Under the pieces are notes generated by a model. The model was not told the DNA's origin and searched no databases. It was given only the letters and a program-made list of their open reading frames with translations. Made by a program: the position numbers and the translations under genes. 64,000 bases of DNA. Source: Panagrolaimus kolymaensis (taxonomy: Eukaryota; Nematoda; Chromadorea; Rhabditida; Panagrolaimidae). Within the stretch, counting starts at the first letter, position 1, and each line of letters opens with the position of its first letter. The stretch is from NCBI GenBank assembly GCA_028622995.1, contig JAJQJQ010000048.1:1178001-1242000 (forward strand), read 5' to 3'. This document shows, piece after piece, positions 33,550 to 43,815 of this stretch.

Positions 33550-33720
33550 AATTAAGGCGGTTGCCTCTAGTTATTACTGATTCAGCGTTAGAATCCTTTG
33601 TTGAGTATTCAAACCAACAAAGTCAAAGGATTAGCAAAGCATTTCGATGTTACTAAACTATTATGGCTGTTGGATGAAAGAAAGAGGAAGCACCACATTG
33701 CGAGCAAACAAACTTCAATA
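33550..33720 (+). pseudogene. Relic of the LPLVITDSA exon family
   Basis: LPLVITDSALESFVEYSNQ followed, after a frame change, by KGLAKHFDVTKLLWLLDERK. This is the best preserved of four copies, and it lies directly right of the foldback element. Confidence 0.5.
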
Positions 33721-34104
33721 AACTAAACTTGAAGGAAATTGTGGCAGAACTTGATGAGATTGATATTTATCGTTTATGAGCATTTTGTTTATTCCCACAG
33801 TTAACTAACTTCATTTAAGCTCATCAAAGCTTTGTATTAGCAAAAGAATAAAATGGATTATCAATTCCAATCTTTTTTTCGTTGTCTTCGATGTAGCAAA
33901 GAATATTATAAAATGATAGCCATATTAGTCATGTTCATTGTTTCTAATTGGCGCCAACGATTTAGGTTTCTTTAGAAGCATTCGATTGCAAAAATGTCAG
34001 AAATAAAGAGATAGCTAGGTTGAAGAAAAAAAGTGGCTATCTTTGCTTGATGAAGACAAAATTTTGTTCATCGAAAAAAAGCATCATTCAAACATTTTTC
34101 GTTT
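33721..34104. other. Spacer upstream of P1
   Basis: 33940-34100 is a diverged copy of 37560-37700, upstream of kinase G, sharing TTTCTTTAGAAGCATTCGAT. No gene seen. Confidence 0.45.
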
Positions 34105-34258
34105 CATGCAACGAAATTGCACGCAGCTAAAGTATGATAGCAAATTCTTGCTTCGTCGTTTGCAAAATTCAAAGCTTTTTTCTTCTTCGTTAGTCATCAT
34201 TGTTTCAATTCGATCGAAAGCTGTTTTAGTATTCAACTTGTTGCTGATTATTTATAAA
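34105..34258 (+). promoter_or_regulatory. Conserved promoter of LAPTM-like gene P1
   Basis: Contains CATGCAACGAAA (34105-34116), ATTCAACTTGTTGCTG (34231-34246) and TATAAA (34253-34258), 20 bp before the ATG. The same elements precede P3 and P6. Confidence 0.6.
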
Positions 34259-34278
34259 ACTCATCATCCTTCATCAAA

Positions 34279-35063
34279 ATGGCTGGAAATATGTCTTCTG
34301 ATATCGAAGCTCAAGTTAGTTTTATCTTTACCATTTTTTCTTGTCTTTTTTGCTTCCAAAAACGTTTATCTTTCTCTATTTGCTTTAACTTCATTCTTTA
34401 GAATAAAATGATGATTCCACCAGTTGAAGATGTTCCTGGATCACCTGGCGTTGCTTCTGCAAGAAATGGTTCAATTGATTCAAAACATGGTGAATGTCAA
34501 ATTTCTCCTGCTAAACTTGAAACAAGTACAATCAACATTTGGGAAATCGCTCTTGTTCTTCTTATCGCCATCAAGTTCATGCTTTTCCAAGGAAAAGAAG
34601 AAATGTGTGAAAATGACTTTTTGTTTATTTTTTGTGTTCTCTATGGTTTTGTAATCTTCTTCATGATCCTTCAATGCTTTTGTTGCAAGAAAGGCAAGCT
34701 TGTTCTTCCTTGTCATGGAGCACATGTAGTTTTATTCTTTCATTTCATTTTCGATTAACATGTTTCGTTTTTAGATTATCCGACTTGCTGGTTTGTTGAT
34801 TTTGTTCAGCAGTCATGTCTATGGTTTCCTTCAAAAGGAAGACGTCTTCTTCGGGTACAAGTACAATCATGATTCTGCTAGTAAGTTTATCTTTCGTTCC
34901 ATCTTATTCGAATTTCTGTCTAATATTTCCTTTTTCAGTTAACATCATCGCTGCTGTTGGTCTTTATTTGATCGATTTTGTTACTGCTTATTGGTTCATC
35001 TGCGTCTTGTACACTTGCTTCACCTATCTTCGTGACTTGAACAAAGCTGATCAACAAAGCTGA
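34279..35063 (+). CDS. LAPTM-like four-pass membrane protein P1
   Basis: Exons 34279-34314, 34402-34725, 34775-34880 and 34939-35063 give 196 residues. Four hydrophobic spans: IWEIALVLLIAIKFMLF, LFIFCVLYGFVIFFMILQC, RLAGLLILFSSHVYGFL and NIIAAVGLYLIDFVTAYWFI followed by CVLYTCFTYLRDLNK. The architecture and the related P4 copy, which carries the LAPTM hallmark CCHVRTG, place this in a LAPTM/Mtp-like lysosomal-endosomal tetraspan family. P1 itself has lost the N-terminal cysteine cluster. A soluble Pro/Ser-rich head precedes span 1. Function is inferred only as an endomembrane protein. The short first exon (MAGNMSSDIEAQ) and phase-0 first intron match P5. Confidence 0.75.
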
Positions 35064-35341
35064 TCAACATGTCAATATCGTCAACAAGTGAAGAAGAATT
35101 ATGTTTATTTAAACCTTTTGTCTGTTTTACATTTTTTGAATTGTTTATTGTTAATATAAATATTGTTTTTTTGTTTTGTTTGTGTGTTTCTGTTGGATGA
35201 AAGGCTTCAAAAGCTTATGCGAGAATTATCATTTAAAGGATTCTTGCTGGCTTTTAATAGCTATAAAGCTGTTTGAGATTTTCTTATGTAAGCATTGCGA
35301 AATTTGCTTTGCATTTGCGTTGTCTGTTTCAATGTTTTATT

Positions 35342-35703
35342 GTCAGTATCTTAGCGGTTATTAAGGAATATCATTGTGAAGTATGATGCGTGTTTTCATT
35401 GAATGAAGGGCATCTCAAAATAGGTGGGGAAATGAGAGAAGTCGTTGATGCTTTTGATGAGTGGCTACTTGCTGAAACTTAAACATCACTTTTTGCGTGA
35501 TTATTCTGATCTTCTGCAACAGCATTCGCTTATATCAATTATGCTTTTCTAGTATCAATTTATTGCTGTATGATCAACATCAAAATCACTTCCCTTTTCT
35601 TTGTATACGAAAGACTAAACCAAACTTTCATTTTACATTTCCTTCGTTTTCATCCAATTCGTGTGAGAGAATCTTTTACTTCTTTACCGTTTTTGTTTCA
35701 TTC
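35342..35703 (+). repeat. Direct repeat partner of 20706-21067
   Basis: 5' region of P2, duplicated about 14.6 kb to the left. The right boundary is at about 35700, where the copies part (ATTCCTTTAACG here). Confidence 0.85.
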
Positions 35704-35817
35704 CTTTAACGCTTTCATCCATTTTCAAAAAATTTCGTGTTTTTTTAGGGTCAAAATCGAAAAACTCAATCTTGTCTCACACTTCTTTATCAATCAAAGC
35801 ACCACAAAAGAATAATA

Positions 35818-36869
35818 ATGGATCCATCGATGTTGAACCAAAGGTTAGTTCACTTGCTTTTTATTCTCATTCAAAAATTTTCAATGATAGCCTTAAAAAG
35901 TGATTTTTATGGAGAAATTCTAACATAGTAATGTGTTTACTTTTTTAGGAACTACAACAACCAAATGAGAAACCAAAATATGTTCCAATGCAACAACAGC
36001 CACAACCAACATTGCTTCAACAACAGCACATGCCATTTCAACAAGGAAATTATGTATCAATACAACAACAACTACAAGGACTACGACAACCACGAAAACC
36101 AATGCATCAACAAGAACAAGTGAAAGATCAAGATATACCAATATTTGAATGTTTTCCTCGCCAACAAGTACAACAACCAATAACTGTAGCAGTTACTGAT
36201 AATGATGAAGATGGTAATGGTGGTAATACAAAAACTGAAATATTCAATCCAAATGCTTCTAAATATCATTGCTGTTGTAGTTGCTGTCATTCTAAAAGTG
36301 GAACTAAAACTGTTGCTTGTTGGGAGATATTAGTTGTTATTGCTCTTATTACCATGTCATGTTTGTATGGTTTTCATAATCGTGGTGATGTTTATACTAT
36401 TGGTGAAGCTGCACGTTATGGGTTTGCTGCTGTTTGTGAAGGTATTGGTGTGTTCTTCATTATCATTGCTTTATGTTAAAAGAATCATAAGTTTTTGCTA
36501 CCATATTTTGGATGTCGAGTATGTTTTTGAACCCTTTCATTATCATTCATTTTTATAACTTTTTAGGTTATTCGGTTTGTAGGCTTCATAATCCTCGTCA
36601 GCTGTATTCTCTATGGATATTTTATGAAAGAGGACATTCTCTTCGCTTACAAATACAACACCAAAGATGACTGTATGTTTGATTGATTTGTTTATGGACA
36701 TAACTACTAAACTTTTCCTTTTTTAGTTTTCACCTTTTTTGCTGTTATTTTCTGGATTTTTGATGTTCTTGTTGCACTTTGGGTCATCGCCGTCATTATC
36801 AAATGCCATGCTTATCTTCGTGGTTTGAACAAGAATTACCAATCTCGTGGGGCCTTCAACATCATGTAA
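35818..36869 (+). pseudogene. LAPTM-like copy P2 with in-frame stop
   Basis: A first exon at 35818 (MDPSMLNQ) would join exon 2 (from 35949) in the wrong phase. Exon 2 is open to TAA 36477-36479. It holds a Gln-rich head (MQQQPQPTLLQQQHMPFQQG), a Cys cluster (YHCCCSCCHSKSG) and two membrane spans. The TAA sits where P5 and P6 continue, and the frame resumes right after it (KFLLPYFGC). Exons 3 (36567-36672, 106 nt) and 4 (36727-36869, 143 nt) are intact and nearly identical to P6, ending RGLNKNYQSRGAFNIM. Either P2 is recently inactivated, or it produces a two-span truncated protein from ATG 35988. Confidence 0.7.
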
Positions 36870-37842
36870 AGAATATTTTTTGGTTTTTACTAATTTTGAT
36901 GTGTTTTACTTTCGTTTTTTGTTTGTTCTTTTTCTTGTATGTAATAAACCATTGATTGTTGTGTTTTATATGTTTTGTTTATGTGGAAGAAGAAGATAAG
37001 CTTTCGATATAAGAGGATATTGGATTTTCATAGGTTTACTAACTTCATGGGTTTTTTTTTGTTAATCTACCAAAATCCGATTTGAACAAAACATTTTGCT
37101 CATTAAGAGCAGCAACTTTGTTTCACATTATTAGCATTTGGATGTTACGAAAGTACTATGGCTGATGGATGACAGAAAGAGAAGCACAAAGATGAATGCA
37201 AGCCAACTTCAGAAAACTAAAGCTTGCTGGAGATTATGGCAGAACTTAATGAGATTCTTATTTTTTTCCCTCAAAAGTTTTTTTCATACCTTTTATGATT
37301 TAAACAATGCTTATCATCAAAATAATAACGTTAAAGCCCATCAAAGCTTTATAGTAGCCAACCAAAAAAGAGTATTTGGTTATGTAATGGTCATTGACAT
37401 AACATGAATGTATGAAAGTGTCATCAAACAAAAAAAGATAATGTAAAGAGAGAAAAAAATATTGAAAGTAATTTAGGCTAAAACCTATTGCGAAAATGGA
37501 TATAAAAAACTTTATTTGTTTCATCAACCAAAAAGAGAAGAAATGAAAAAGTTAAACATCATCAACAATTTGTGTTTCTTTAGAAGCATTCGATTGTAAA
37601 AATGATAGAAAAAATGGAAAAAGTTGCAACAAACAACTAACAAATTTTGATTGATGAAAACAAAATTTTTTCAATCGAAAAAAATGCATTTTTCATGCAT
37701 GTTTTGTCATTTTGTCATATTTAAAGCAAATTTTACGATAGCATTGTTTTTGTCGAACACAAAAAGTTTTCATTTTCATTCCATCTTCTTTTCCACAAAA
37801 TTTCTTTTGAAGTCTCAAATTATTGTTTATGAAATATTAAGT
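36870..37842. other. P2 3' flank, relic exon and spacer
   Basis: AATAAA at about 36940 serves P2. 37126-37260 is a copy of the FDVTKLLWL relic (DVTKVLWLMDDRKRS). 37560-37700 matches 33940-34100. The rest is the promoter of kinase G. Confidence 0.5.
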
Positions 37843-39687
37843 ATGGTAGAAACAAGAAAGCAGAAAAGGAAACTTGCTGAGTTAGAAAAAGAGCAGAATC
37901 TTGCAGCTGGTGATGCTCAGGTTCTTATAAAACCATCAAAGCTTGCAAAAGAGGCCGAAATAAATGGAAAAAACACTCGTAAGTATTTTTTATGTTTTTT
38001 GAAAAGTAAAATTCCTTACAATTTCAGGTAAGCAAAAAATTGGTCTTGCAACCAAAGCAATAGAGAATGTGGTTGATAAACCTGGAAATAATGAAAAGTT
38101 GGTTTATTTTATTTTCAATCATCAAAAAAAATATCATAGAAATTTTAGTGAACCAGCAGAGAAAATTAAAATATGTTCTGATCTTATTGAACTTAACGAA
38201 ATCAACGAACATCAATTAGAAAATATGAGAAACAAGGAAGACAATAAAGAAGGATTTACTTCAAAAACAATAGCTATGGTTGATGTTGGAGATAAAATTA
38301 TTAATAAGAAGTAAGTTGTTATTTTATATTTTTTTCATTAATCGCTAATTTTTATAGGTCTAACAATGAGTATCGTGTTATATGCAAAATTGGACATGGT
38401 GGTTTCTCTATTGTATGGCTAGTAATTGATCTAAAAACCAAAGAGTTCAAGGCTGCAAAAGTTTTCAAATTTGGTCATGGCATCAAAGCTTCAGAAAGAG
38501 ATGTAAGTCTTTTATTTGGATTAAAAAATGTGTTTTTCTAAAATTCTTTTCTAAGTGTAACTCTCATTATATTGAGTCTTTTGAATTTTGAAACTATAAA
38601 AGTCTTTCATAAACTAAGATTCTTTTTACAATATTTTTTAATTTTCTTATTTTTTCAGTCACTCGTTCAAGCTGATAATCATCCTAATATTTTGCGCTAC
38701 TATGAATATTTTGGATTACCGAGTAAAGATGAGCATTCAATAGCAGTAATTTATGAATCTCTTGGAATTGATCTTGCAGCGTTGCTGAAATATGGTTTAT
38801 CTGTTCGCGTAATCAAGGTTATTGCTAAGAATATTCTCAATGCTTTACAGAAGATACATACTCGAAAAATCGGCATCGTTCACTCTGATATCAAACCAGC
38901 TAATATTGCACTCAGCATATCACAGAAAAGTATATATGGTCAAATACAAAATATTCTCAATTCTGAAAAATCTTTATGTGATTATCGTATGTCAATAATG
39001 AAGGATGCCTTATTTGATGATGTGGAAGTGAAGAAGCGAATAACAGAATGTATGCCCAAGGCTCCTATAGCTGAAGAACATGATGTTTTAAAGTTTAAAT
39101 TAATTGATTTTGGAAATGCTATGGTAAGTCTTTTTATTTTGTTGTTTGTATCATTAAAATTACTTTATTCTATAGAAATCTGGATCGAATAAAGACACGG
39201 GCACTTATGGATATTGTCCTCCAGAAATGTCATTTCGATCTGATTTAAAATCATCTCATGATATTTGGTCGCTTGGTGTTACTGTAAGTTTTAAATATTT
39301 TATATATTATAATTCATACAATAAAAAAGTTTTTAGCTTTTTGAATGTTTTACCCAAAAGAATTTCCTTTCTTTGGATCCAACAAAGAATCGACAAGAAA
39401 ATGAGTTAGATTGTTTGAAGAAAATATTTGGAATGTTTCCAAGAGATTTATATAGAAATGATCCTTGTGGGTTTAAAAAGAAATTTACAATCGAAAAATA
39501 TGATTCAATTAAACAAGAAAAAACTATCAAAAAGAATCTAAGAAAGAAACTTAGTTGTGGGAAAAGAACCAAAGAAGAATGTGATGAATTTTTAGGATTT
39601 TTGTTACAAATTTTCAAAGTTATTCCTCAAGAACGGTGGTCAGCTGATCAATTGCTTTCTCATCCATGGCTGAATGATGTTTTATAA
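37843..39687 (+). CDS. SRPK-like serine/threonine kinase, copy G (intact)
   Basis: Six exons: 37843-37978, 38028-38310, 38358-38502, 38659-39123, 39176-39283 and 39337-39687, in phase, giving 495 residues. The N-terminal 150 residues are a basic, coiled-coil-like start (MVETRKQKRKLAELEKEQN) and a low-complexity linker. The kinase domain follows: KIGHGGFSIVWLV glycine loop, KAAKVFK lysine, VHSDIKPANIAL catalytic loop, KLIDFGNAM magnesium site, GTYGYCPPEMSF activation segment, HDIWSLGVT, and the C-terminal RWSADQLLSHPWLNDVL. HSDIKP and DFGNA mark the SR-protein-kinase branch of the CMGC group; splicing-factor substrates are inferred. The spacer between the lobes is far shorter than in classical SRPKs. 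All catalytic residues are present. Inverted relative of copy F. Confidence 0.85.
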
Positions 39688-39892
39688 AAATTGTGTTTAT
39701 GTGAGTTTCCATTATCAATTAAAATATGTGTTAGTTATTTGTGTAACAACAACAAAAACTTACAAAATAATGTGAATTTTTGATTTACTTCCACCATTTA
39801 GCCTTTGTAGCTTTGTTCCAAAATATTCGTTTTGATGACTTTTTTTACATCATTTTAACCAAAAGCTGTTACTAATGTGTATACTTTTTTAG

Positions 39893-40150
39893 GACCAACA
39901 ACGACAAATCAGAAACCAAAATATATTCCAATGCTGCATCAACCACAAATAACCATTCAATAACAAAAAATGCCATTTCATCAAGGAAGTTATGTACCAA
40001 TACAACAACAACAAGGACTAACGACAACGAATACCAATGCATCATCAAGAACAAGTAAAAGATTTTTCTTGTTTGTTTCGCCTTTTTTTGATTGTTCTTT
40101 TTCTCGATATGTAATAAATATTTATTGTTTTTGTTTTATATGTTTTGTTT
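39893..40150 (+). pseudogene. Fragment of a P2-type gene
   Basis: A Q-rich segment (KPKYIPMLHQPQITIQ, stop, KMPFHQGSYVPIQQQQG) joined straight to P2-like 3' flank with GTAATAAA. The membrane exons are deleted. Twin of 21375-21660. Confidence 0.75.
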
Positions 40151-40199
40151 ATATGGGGGACATACATTGGCATAGAGGAGCTTCCCCTTTCTGTCATCC

Positions 40200-40440
40200 G
40201 AGAGCCAACATAGTTTAGTAACATCAAATTGCTTTACTAATCCTTTGGCTTTGTTTTTAACACAATATTGTTAATTTCACTTTTGTCGATCATTAAATTT
40301 TCTTTGCTTAAAAAGCCAAATACTGTTTTACCTTTTTTCATTGCTTTGAATACTCAATAAAGGATTCAAATGCTGAATCGGTAATAACTAGAGGCAAACG
40401 CTTTAATTGCAATAATTCGACAATGTTTTTGATGTCCTAT
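40200..40440 (-). pseudogene. Relic of the LPLVITDSA exon family
   Basis: Minus-strand copy of the relic at 21125-21360, near-identical because it lies inside the inverted kinase block. Confidence 0.5.
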
Positions 40441-40663
40441 CGAACCAACTGAACGTTTTAAATGTGAACGAAAATGCTAAAGAATCGTGGTACCTTAAAA
40501 ACTATCTGCTTTCCTTACATCCTTCTTCGCTCGAAATAAACACAAATGAACAACAAGAAAACAACAAACAAAGTTTATTTACAATAAAGAAAAGAAATTA
40601 TAAAACAAAAATGCAAAAGAATAATAAGTTTGCATTAACAAAACAAACATAATAAATTTCTTA

Positions 40664-41465
40664 TTAGTTGATGACGACGAGATTTTGAGATCCATGAGTT
40701 TTCTTTGAACCACAGAGAGAAGCACAACATTTGAAGATCATGTTAACGATCCAAAATGTGACGAGTACATCAACAAGAAAGCTAACAACAGAAGAGAAGA
40801 TTTCCCCTGAAAAAGAAACACAGATAAAAAGGTTCAAAAGAAGGGTTTTCAAGTCAAAACGGATAAATTGAAACTTACAGGAAGTATTCGTTTTTAAGCC
40901 GTGGCAGAAGAAGATGTCGTCTTTCACAGCATATCCATAAACATGATTGCTGAAGAAAATCAACATGCCAAGAAGTCGAATAAGATAAAAATGAAGAAAG
41001 AGATTAATCCAAAAACAAGAAGACAAAATAATTTACTTGAGCTCCACAACCAGGAAGAGAAAGCTTGTTTTTCTTAGTTGAACATGCATGAACGATATGA
41101 AAAGCAAAGAAAACCCAGGTGATTCCTTTCAAAGTAAAGTTGAGATTGTGAGGAAGTTCTTCGTTTCCAATACAACGCAAAGTTTTGCTGATGATGAGAA
41201 GAAGAACACCAAGTTCCCACATACCAATGTTGCTGGTTCCATATTCATTATTGTTGGTTCCATATTCACTAGGATCATATTCAATTCCACCAAGTTCTGG
41301 ATCATTTGCACTCTTTCTTGCAGGAGAATTATGTTCATTGAATTGAGCTATAACATCGACATATGCTGGAGGAGGAACGATGTGCTAAAAAAAAGGTACT
41401 ATAAATATCGAAAAAAAAGTGGAACTAAAACTAACCTCGGCATCTTGATGAAGTTTTCCAACCAT
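40664..41465 (-). CDS. LAPTM-like four-pass membrane protein P3, splice site suspect
   Basis: Exons 41436-41465 (MVGKLHQDAE), 41037-41384, 40879-40984 and 40664-40806. The last two are 106 and 143 nt, the lengths seen in P2, P5 and P6. Spans: MWELGVLLLIISKTL, ITWVFFAFHIVHAC, RLLGMLIFFSNHVYGYA and VVSFLVDVLVTFWIVNMIF. The head contains a repeated EYGT unit. The acceptor before exon 3 reads TTTTTAT instead of TTTTTAG. The nearest AG downstream is out of phase, so normal splicing would fail and intron retention would hit a stop soon after the second span. Otherwise intact, so this may be a recent loss. The promoter carries the shared motifs. Confidence 0.65.
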
Positions 41466-41504
41466 TTTGATGCAGGATGATGATGAGGCGTATAAATAAC
41501 CAGT

Positions 41505-41670
41505 ATTATTTATAAACAGCAACAAGTTGAATAGTGCTTATCCACAAGCTTGAAAACAAAAAATGCAGCTTTGATTGAAGCAACTAACGAAAAAAATGAA
41601 GAATGAAAACTTTGCAAACGATGAAGCAAACGATGCACAATATTTTTGCTGCGTCTGCTTTCGTTGCATG
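41505..41670 (-). promoter_or_regulatory. Conserved promoter of P3
   Basis: On the minus strand: CATGCAACGAAA (41659-41670), ATTCAACTTGTTGCTG (41517-41532) and a TATAAATA-type box at about 41505-41514. Confidence 0.6.
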
Positions 41671-42422
41671 AGTAAAATTTGTTTCAAACCTTGGGCTTTT
41701 TTCCTTTAGCTTCATCGCCTAAAAACTTTGTTTCATTTCAAAAGGCTTTGTTTTAGTTGTAAAAATAAGATGGATAAATTTCTGCCTTTAATTAGATTTA
41801 ATGAAACTATGGAATACCATAGAATTATTGCATATTCTCCCAACTTTGTAGTTGAATGGTGTCCGTTTTTATTTTTCAATTCCATTATCGAAACAAGTTT
41901 TCGAACATCTCTCTCGTATTTGTTCAAATCTTGAAGTTTACACTAAAATCATGAAAATCAGTTCAATTTCGAGTTAACGATTTGAATTTTTAATCCAAAA
42001 AGCATGCTGAAGTTAAAAGTTTGATAAATGTTTCGGGTGTTAGCATTTTGCGTGAAGCTTTTGAAGAACAGCAAAAGCAGAATTTTTGGTATTGCAAGAA
42101 GGTTCTCAAGAGCAGTAAAAACTAGAAAGCCAGATTGCATTGAAAAACTAAGAGGTTGCAATTGCAAAAGATAAAACAAAGATTTTCAAGAACATGTAAA
42201 ACGAAATGACCTCGATAAACAAAGCTAAAAGTAAAACTCATATCTTTTTGTTCAAGTTTGTTGAATTGATAACAAGAAAAAGCATTACAATCAATATCTT
42301 TATTTATAATAACTAAAACATTACATATATTAAACACACATACAAACATACAATTAGGATCAAATTATTCTTTATTAATACCAGCAATTTTGCGACGATG
42401 ACATTAAGCAAGTTGATGAGAT
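41671..42422. other. Spacer between P3 promoter and P4
   Basis: AT-rich. Open frames on both strands at 41728-41934 mirror each other and have no supporting similarity. The right end is the P4 3' flank. Confidence 0.45.
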
Positions 42423-43354
42423 TTATTCATAGTAGCTGACGACATTAGGTTGATAGAACGATCGGTTCAAATCACGGAAGTAAACATAGCATTTGTAGAT
42501 GACCCACAAGAACCATGTTGTAAAGATGACTTCAATAATGTACCATCCACCGAACCATCCAATGTTGACAGGTTTGTAAACTAAAAAAAGTAAAGTTATG
42601 ATATGGTGTTTCTTCAGCTTCACATTGTTATGATGACAGTTTACAAGGTTATCCAAAAGACGAGAAAGCATATGAAACTTACTTGATAGATAGTATTTCA
42701 TGGATTCGGTTCGAGTTGTTTCACCATGGTTGTATTTGATATATTCAAGTTCGATTTCATATGGAGACATTTGTGAAACTTCATAGATTTTGTACAATGT
42801 GTAAATGAGCACACCAAGAAGTCGAACCAACTAAAAAATCAATCTTATAAACTGCCCATAATAGTAAAAGCAAAATACCGAAGTAACAAAATAACCAATG
42901 AAGAAGTCTTCTTTCTTTGAAACCAATGTGATGAAAAGGCAGATTGTACCAGCACCATTAACAATGAAAGCAAAACCCCAACGAGCCATTCGAAGTTTAT
43001 CATCAATTGTAATCATAATTGCCAAAGTTGCGAACATAGCCAAGAGAACAAAAATGAATTCAACGATGTTGATGATGATGGCTCCAGTTCGAACATGACA
43101 ACATCCACAGCAGCAACGATACTTGGGATCATTTTCATTGAATTGAATACATCGGGTTGTTGGATGAGCTATAGCAGTGCCACGAGGCTAAAAAATGAGA
43201 AAGAGAGAGATTAGAAATATTCAGATAAACAATTCACGGATGATTAACAAGTTTAAAGCTTTCAAATGCTACTTATCGAAATCAAAAAAAGGTTTGAACA
43301 AAAAAAGAAAGAAAAAAAGCAACGAACCAATGATTCAGCAGCAGAAGACGTCAT
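42423..43354 (-). CDS. LAPTM-like four-pass membrane protein P4, closest to the family
   Basis: Exons 43328-43354 (MTSSAAESL), 42879-43187, 42683-42830 and 42423-42580, in phase, give 213 residues. The head carries YRCCCGCCHVRTGAIIINIV, which matches the conserved N-terminal CCGCCHVRTG of LAPTM4/5 lysosomal tetraspan proteins almost exactly. This anchors the identity of the whole cluster. Spans: NIVEFIFVLLAMFATLAIM, WGFAFIVNGAGTICLFITLV, LVRLLGVLIYTLYKIY and WYIIEVIFTTWFLWVIYKC. The extracellular or lumenal loop between spans 3 and 4 is longer than in the other copies (exon 3 is 148 rather than 106 nt). The C-terminus YFRDLNRSFYQPNVVSYYE contains tyrosines that could act in sorting. Frame intact. 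Confidence 0.8.
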
Positions 43355-43815
43355 TTTTTGATAGCAACGAGAGAGAATTCACGAGAGCACTCAACGATGA
43401 AAAAAGTAAAAAACGATGAATGAATGAAAGTTTGCAGCAACGAAAAAAAAAGTTTGCTTGCTGCAAATGAAAACTCGAGTATGCAAATTTCATTTTTGTC
43501 TTTCACAAGCTTTTCAACGAAAGAAAAGTTCGAAAGTAAAAATCTTTGAAAATCAGAAAAGAATTTTTTTTGTGATTTATTTTTGCGGTCACTTTTAAAG
43601 CAATTTTCAAAGTTTGAATCCGCGTCAATGTTTCAAATACTAAATATCTTTGTTTTGTTTGTTTTTGGTATGGAAAAAAGTTTTTATCGATTATTGAAAA
43701 GATGTTGAATCAATCATTATTTATTTACAATAAATTACATACATACATACAATAAAAAGATAATGTAATACATATATGGACAATAAAAAGAAATTTGGAA
43801 TCACTACCGGTTTCT
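43355..43815. other. Spacer between P4 and P5
   Basis: P4 5' flank and P5 3' flank. The ATG region of P4 lacks the motif set shared by P1, P3 and P6. Nothing else seen. Confidence 0.45.

Larger units (their letters stand above)
37843..40450. repeat. Inverted partner of 21080-23716 (kinase block)
   Basis: Kinase, Q-rich fragment and relic exon in the same order, opposite orientation. The arms are about 14 kb apart. Confidence 0.8.

Noticed and set aside
32382..33656. Open frames on both strands across the GTCGAC repeats
   Set aside because: They are an arithmetic result of a 16-bp palindromic unit and read as the same short peptide repeats on both strands.
35920..36290. Minus-strand open frames opposite the Gln-rich part of P2 (also at 21471 and 39872)
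   Set aside because: They are antisense shadows of CAA repeats and vary with the sense frame.
43195..43419. Basic plus-strand frame opposite P4
   Set aside because: It lies over the first intron and first exon of P4 and is Lys-rich by base composition.
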